Shown here piece after piece: positions 5,399 through 7,547 of a DNA stretch of 7,547 bases. A model generated the notes under the pieces. It saw only the letters and a program-made list of their open reading frames with translations. It ran no database searches and was not told the DNA's origin. This stretch comes from Promethearchaeota archaeon. Its GTDB lineage: Archaea; Asgardarchaeota; Lokiarchaeia; Sigyniarchaeales; SOKP01. The stretch is taken from NCBI GenBank assembly GCA_030606095.1, contig JAUWHC010000110.1:1-7547 (forward strand). The letters run 5' to 3'. How positions within the stretch are numbered: the stretch's first letter is position 1; each line of letters starts with the position of its first letter. The translations under genes were made by a program, and so were the position numbers.

Positions 5399-6938
5399 AC
5401 ATCTTTTTATTGTTTTTATAGATATTTAGAAATTCTGTAAAGAGTTTGTCGTAAATCCTTTTATTATTGGAATTAGGCGTAAATTTATTTTTTATTTTTA
5501 TAAGTGAATTAGCTTTTGAAAAATCTTTTAATACGCCTGATCCTACCAAACCGATTATGGCTGAACCCCTTACTGCTACTAAATTTGGATTCTCCATTTG
5601 ATTGATGTTTCTCTCTAAGACATCGGATATCATTTGACACCATACGTTTGATTTCGCACCACCGCCAACTAAATTTATGCTTTCACTTTTTCCTATTAGC
5701 TTTTCTACAACTGTTAAAGCCCATTTTATATTAAAAGCTACACCTTCGTATACTGCTCTTAATAGATTTGATCTATCGTGATATAATCCAAGATTATAAA
5801 ATCCCCCTCTAACATTTGGATTATTTAAGGGACTTCTTTCTCCAAACATCCATGGTGTAAAAATAAGATTTTGTGAGCCAACTTTTACTTTTTCTACAAT
5901 TTCATCTAGATATTGATAAATTTTTTCCGGATTATCTTTATCTCTTTCCATCTCATCTTTAAACATTTGATTTAGAATCCAATCAAGACAAGCAGTACCA
6001 GTTTCTTGTTTTGAGATACAAAGATAGTTATTATCAACAGAACTAATTGGACCTGTGTAATGAATAAGATCTTTCACCCTCTCAGAAGTGTGTGCGGCAA
6101 CCCAATCCGAAGTCCCAAGACATATTATAATTTGTTCGTTTAAAGCGCCTGAACCTATAGCAGAAGCGATTATATCACCTGAACCTACGAAAATAGGAAT
6201 ACTTGATCTTAAACCAAGCTCTTGGGCAGCTTTATTTGTTAATTCTCCCGCAATTTCGGTTGATTTTTTTATGTTAGGGAGCTTTTCCTTATCAATTTTA
6301 AATTTCTTTAATATTTTAACAGACCAATCAAATATATTAGGATCAGTGTTCATTAACCATGAAGTGTGTCCCAAATCTCTTGAAGTTACAGCAATATTAG
6401 TACATTTATAAATGATATAATCTTTAACGCTTAAGAATTTAAAAGTTCTTTTATATATTTCTGGTTCATTTTCCTTTATCCATAAAATATGAGAAATAGG
6501 ATCCTTTCCATTAATTCCTGGGGCACCAGATGTAGTTTTAAGAAACATTAATAATTTTTTCAAACCTATTCCAGAAATTTTAATTAGTCCTTTTGTGTGT
6601 TTACGTATTGTTTCTGCGGCTCTAGTATCAAGCCAATTGATGCAGTTCATTAACGAATTTCCTTCAGAATCTATAGGAACCGTACAATTCATCTGACAAC
6701 CTAAGATTATTCCCAGAATATCCTCGGAATTTATATTATTTTGTTGAATTAAATTGGATGTAGTTTTAATAAAAGATTTCCAATAATCTGCTGGATCTTG
6801 CTCTACCCAACCCAGTTTTGGATAATAGAGGGGATAATCTACTCTAGTTTGATGTAAGAGATTTAATCTTAAATCATAAAGGGCAGCCTTATTACCTGTG
6901 GTTCCTAAATCATAAGCTAAAATATATTTACCTTTCAA
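5367..6938 (-). CDS. FGGY-family carbohydrate kinase, xylulokinase-like
   Basis: The 523-residue cytosolic enzyme should transfer phosphate from ATP to a sugar or polyol; xylulose is the nearest guess. Seen in order: phosphate-1 motif DLGTTGNKAALYD (10-22), GWVEQDP (43-49), the substrate-side segment CQMNC (81-85) and NWLDTRA (101-107), GSGD with the likely catalytic Asp255, LGTS (274-277), TPWMFGERSPLNNP (361-374), and the adenosine loop LVGGGAKSNVW (413-423) followed by AVRGSA (445-450). The order and spacing match bacterial XylB closely, but XylB has His where this protein has Asn84, so the substrate is uncertain. The start is TTG at 6936-6938, because an in-frame TGA lies three codons upstream and no in-frame ATG precedes the motif. 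An ATG at 6946-6948 is in another frame and reads only six codons. No isomerase or transporter neighbours it. Its 3' end overlaps the convergent membrane protein gene. Confidence 0.92.
   Translation of the reverse strand: MKGKYILAYDLGTTGNKAALYDLRLNLLHQTRVDYPLYYPKLGWVEQDPADYWKSFIKTTSNLIQQNNINSEDILGIILGCQMNCTVPIDSEGNSLMNCINWLDTRAAETIRKHTKGLIKISGIGLKKLLMFLKTTSGAPGINGKDPISHILWIKENEPEIYKRTFKFLSVKDYIIYKCTNIAVTSRDLGHTSWLMNTDPNIFDWSVKILKKFKIDKEKLPNIKKSTEIAGELTNKAAQELGLRSSIPIFVGSGDIIASAIGSGALNEQIIICLGTSDWVAAHTSERVKDLIHYTGPISSVDNNYLCISKQETGTACLDWILNQMFKDEMERDKDNPEKIYQYLDEIVEKVKVGSQNLIFTPWMFGERSPLNNPNVRGGFYNLGLYHDRSNLLRAVYEGVAFNIKWALTVVEKLIGKSESINLVGGGAKSNVWCQMISDVLERNINQMENPNLVAVRGSAIIGLVGSGVLKDFSKANSLIKIKNKFTPNSNNKRIYDKLFTEFLNIYKNNKKMFKNLNLLNKL
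5404..5417 (+). terminator. Candidate U-rich stop signal for the membrane protein gene inside the kinase gene
   Basis: Two T5 runs (5404-5408 and 5413-5417) begin six nt after the membrane protein stop codon. They lie within the antisense of the kinase C-terminus, where they encode the Lys/Asn-rich kinase tail on the other strand. The tail-to-tail overlap thus places each gene's stop signal inside its neighbour. Confidence 0.35.
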
Positions 6939-6962
6939 GATAGTTCATTTCGTTTAAAATTG

Positions 6963-6970
6963 TTTAAATA
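6963..6970 (-). promoter_or_regulatory. TATA-like box of the kinase gene
   Basis: Minus-strand TATTTAAA is centred about 28 nt before the TTG start, the same spacing as for the thioredoxin-like and helicase genes. There is no Shine-Dalgarno sequence before the TTG, again pointing to a leaderless mRNA. Confidence 0.4.
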
Positions 6971-6989
6971 TACAAGGATTATATAATAG

Positions 6990-6998
6990 ATATATATG
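6990..6998 (+). promoter_or_regulatory. TATA-like box of the last, partial gene
   Basis: ATATATATG lies such that transcription would start near 7020, leaving a short leader that still contains the Shine-Dalgarno sequence at 7025-7031. A nearer TATA-like stretch (TTTTATAAG, 7003-7011) would start transcription too late to include it. The 101-bp spacer 6939-7039 therefore seems to hold back-to-back promoters. Confidence 0.35.
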
Positions 6999-7024
6999 TA
7001 AATTTTATAAGTATTTAGAACATA

Positions 7025-7031
7025 AAAGGAG
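7025..7031 (+). promoter_or_regulatory. Shine-Dalgarno sequence deciding a TTG start
   Basis: AAAGGAG lies eight nt upstream of TTG 7040-7042. It is the only clear Shine-Dalgarno sequence before a gene in the window and supports TTG as the start codon of a frame that has no ATG until 7508. Confidence 0.75.
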
Positions 7032-7039
7032 AAATTATA

Positions 7040-7547
7040 TTGGAATCATTACAAACAATTAAAATTCTTAAAATCGAAACCAACAAAATATTTTATGATA
7101 AAAAGACTGAGATTTTATCTATCTACATTTTTGATTTTATCTTTATTGGAAATTATAAAAAGACTACAAGGATTAGTAAAATTTTAGACGATATCTACAG
7201 ATCGCTAGAAGATACACAGTTAAAACGAGAAGATGTTTCTTTCGTTGATTTCGTTACATTTACCACTATATCTGAGAAAATCAAATTAAAAAATTTAAAT
7301 TTAATCTCCAAAAAAGAAAAAGAAATAGATAAAAAAGAAGAAGCTGTTAAGAAGGACGAAAAAAGCGTTAAATACGGGAAAAAATTAGAAGATAAAAAAT
7401 TAAGCAGAGAGGTTGAAAAACAATTTCAAGTTCAGGAAAAAAAAGAGCGCTTGACGATTGCTCCCAAAGCTAAAAAAAGAAGCAAAGCAAAGCAAGCAGA
7501 AACTGTAATGTATGAGGCTGCTGACGAAGCTGAACCTGTAATTTATA
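7040..7547 (+). CDS. Unrecognised protein with small N-terminal domain and Lys/Glu-rich tether, 3' partial
   Basis: The frame opens at TTG 7040 behind a good Shine-Dalgarno sequence and stays open to the end of the window (169 codons seen, no stop). Residues 1-88 look like a folded domain: alternating hydrophobic strands (TIKILKIET, LSIYIFDFIFIGNY), then a helix (ISKILDDIYRSLED) and another strand-like part (DVSFVDFVTFTT). No membrane span or signal peptide is evident. Residues 91-152 are almost entirely charged (Lys/Glu/Asp), a probable flexible or coiled linker ending in an Ala/Lys-rich basic patch. After this the sequence becomes acidic and Ala-rich (MYEAADEAEPVIY) and runs off the edge, so a second domain is expected beyond the window. 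I do not recognise the family and assign no function. That it is a real gene is supported by the start signals, the long open frame and normal codon choice. Confidence 0.75.
   Translation, partial: MESLQTIKILKIETNKIFYDKKTEILSIYIFDFIFIGNYKKTTRISKILDDIYRSLEDTQLKREDVSFVDFVTFTTISEKIKLKNLNLISKKEKEIDKKEEAVKKDEKSVKYGKKLEDKKLSREVEKQFQVQEKKERLTIAPKAKKRSKAKQAETVMYEAADEAEPVIY

Noticed and set aside
6088..6411. A 107-codon + strand open frame
   Set aside because: It is antisense to the kinase core that contains the catalytic Asp and LGTS motifs; it has no independent support.

Overview
The window is AT-rich (very roughly 30% GC by eye) and looks archaeal. TATA-like boxes sit about 28 nt upstream of several start codons that have no Shine-Dalgarno sequence. 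U-rich tracts without strong hairpins follow the genes. The first gene is a NosD-type beta-helix surface protein that ends in an Ile-Pro-Gly-Tyr + hydrophobic + Lys/Arg tail. That combination fits an Asgard archaeon, with Lokiarchaeia-like lineages most likely, but no marker gene is present and this is an inference.

Layout: (1) 1-1044 (+), the 3' part of a secreted or anchored surface protein: beta-helix, calcium-type loop, two tandem Ig-like repeats, C-terminal membrane/sorting tail. (2) 1171-1716 (-), a thioredoxin-fold protein with a WCPDC active site. (3) 1884-4193 (-), a complete Hrq1/MrfA-type superfamily 2 DNA helicase with the C-terminal Cys-rich DUF1998/MZB domain. Directly behind its stop codon, in the same frame, lies a decayed second copy of the family's C-terminal tail (1815-1880). 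(4) 4391-5398 (+), an unrecognised two-helix membrane protein with a large soluble C-terminal part. (5) 5367-6938 (-), an FGGY-family sugar kinase resembling xylulokinase, which begins with TTG and overlaps gene 4 tail to tail by 32 bp. (6) 7040 to the window end (+), a TTG-started gene with a clear Shine-Dalgarno sequence that runs off the window. It encodes a small N-terminal domain followed by a Lys/Glu-rich tether and is not recognised.

The genes do not form an obvious pathway. Genes 2 and 3 lie on the same strand, but a 167-bp gap with its own promoter candidate separates them. The other junctions are convergent (1/2, 4/5) or divergent (3/4, 5/6). This looks like a patchwork of mostly single-gene transcription units. 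No RNA gene, CRISPR array, insertion sequence or complete novel multi-gene system was seen. The most informative oddity is the vestigial helicase tail, which suggests that most of a helicase gene was exchanged for a diverged homologue or that a second copy was deleted. No intergenic stretch exceeds 300 bases.
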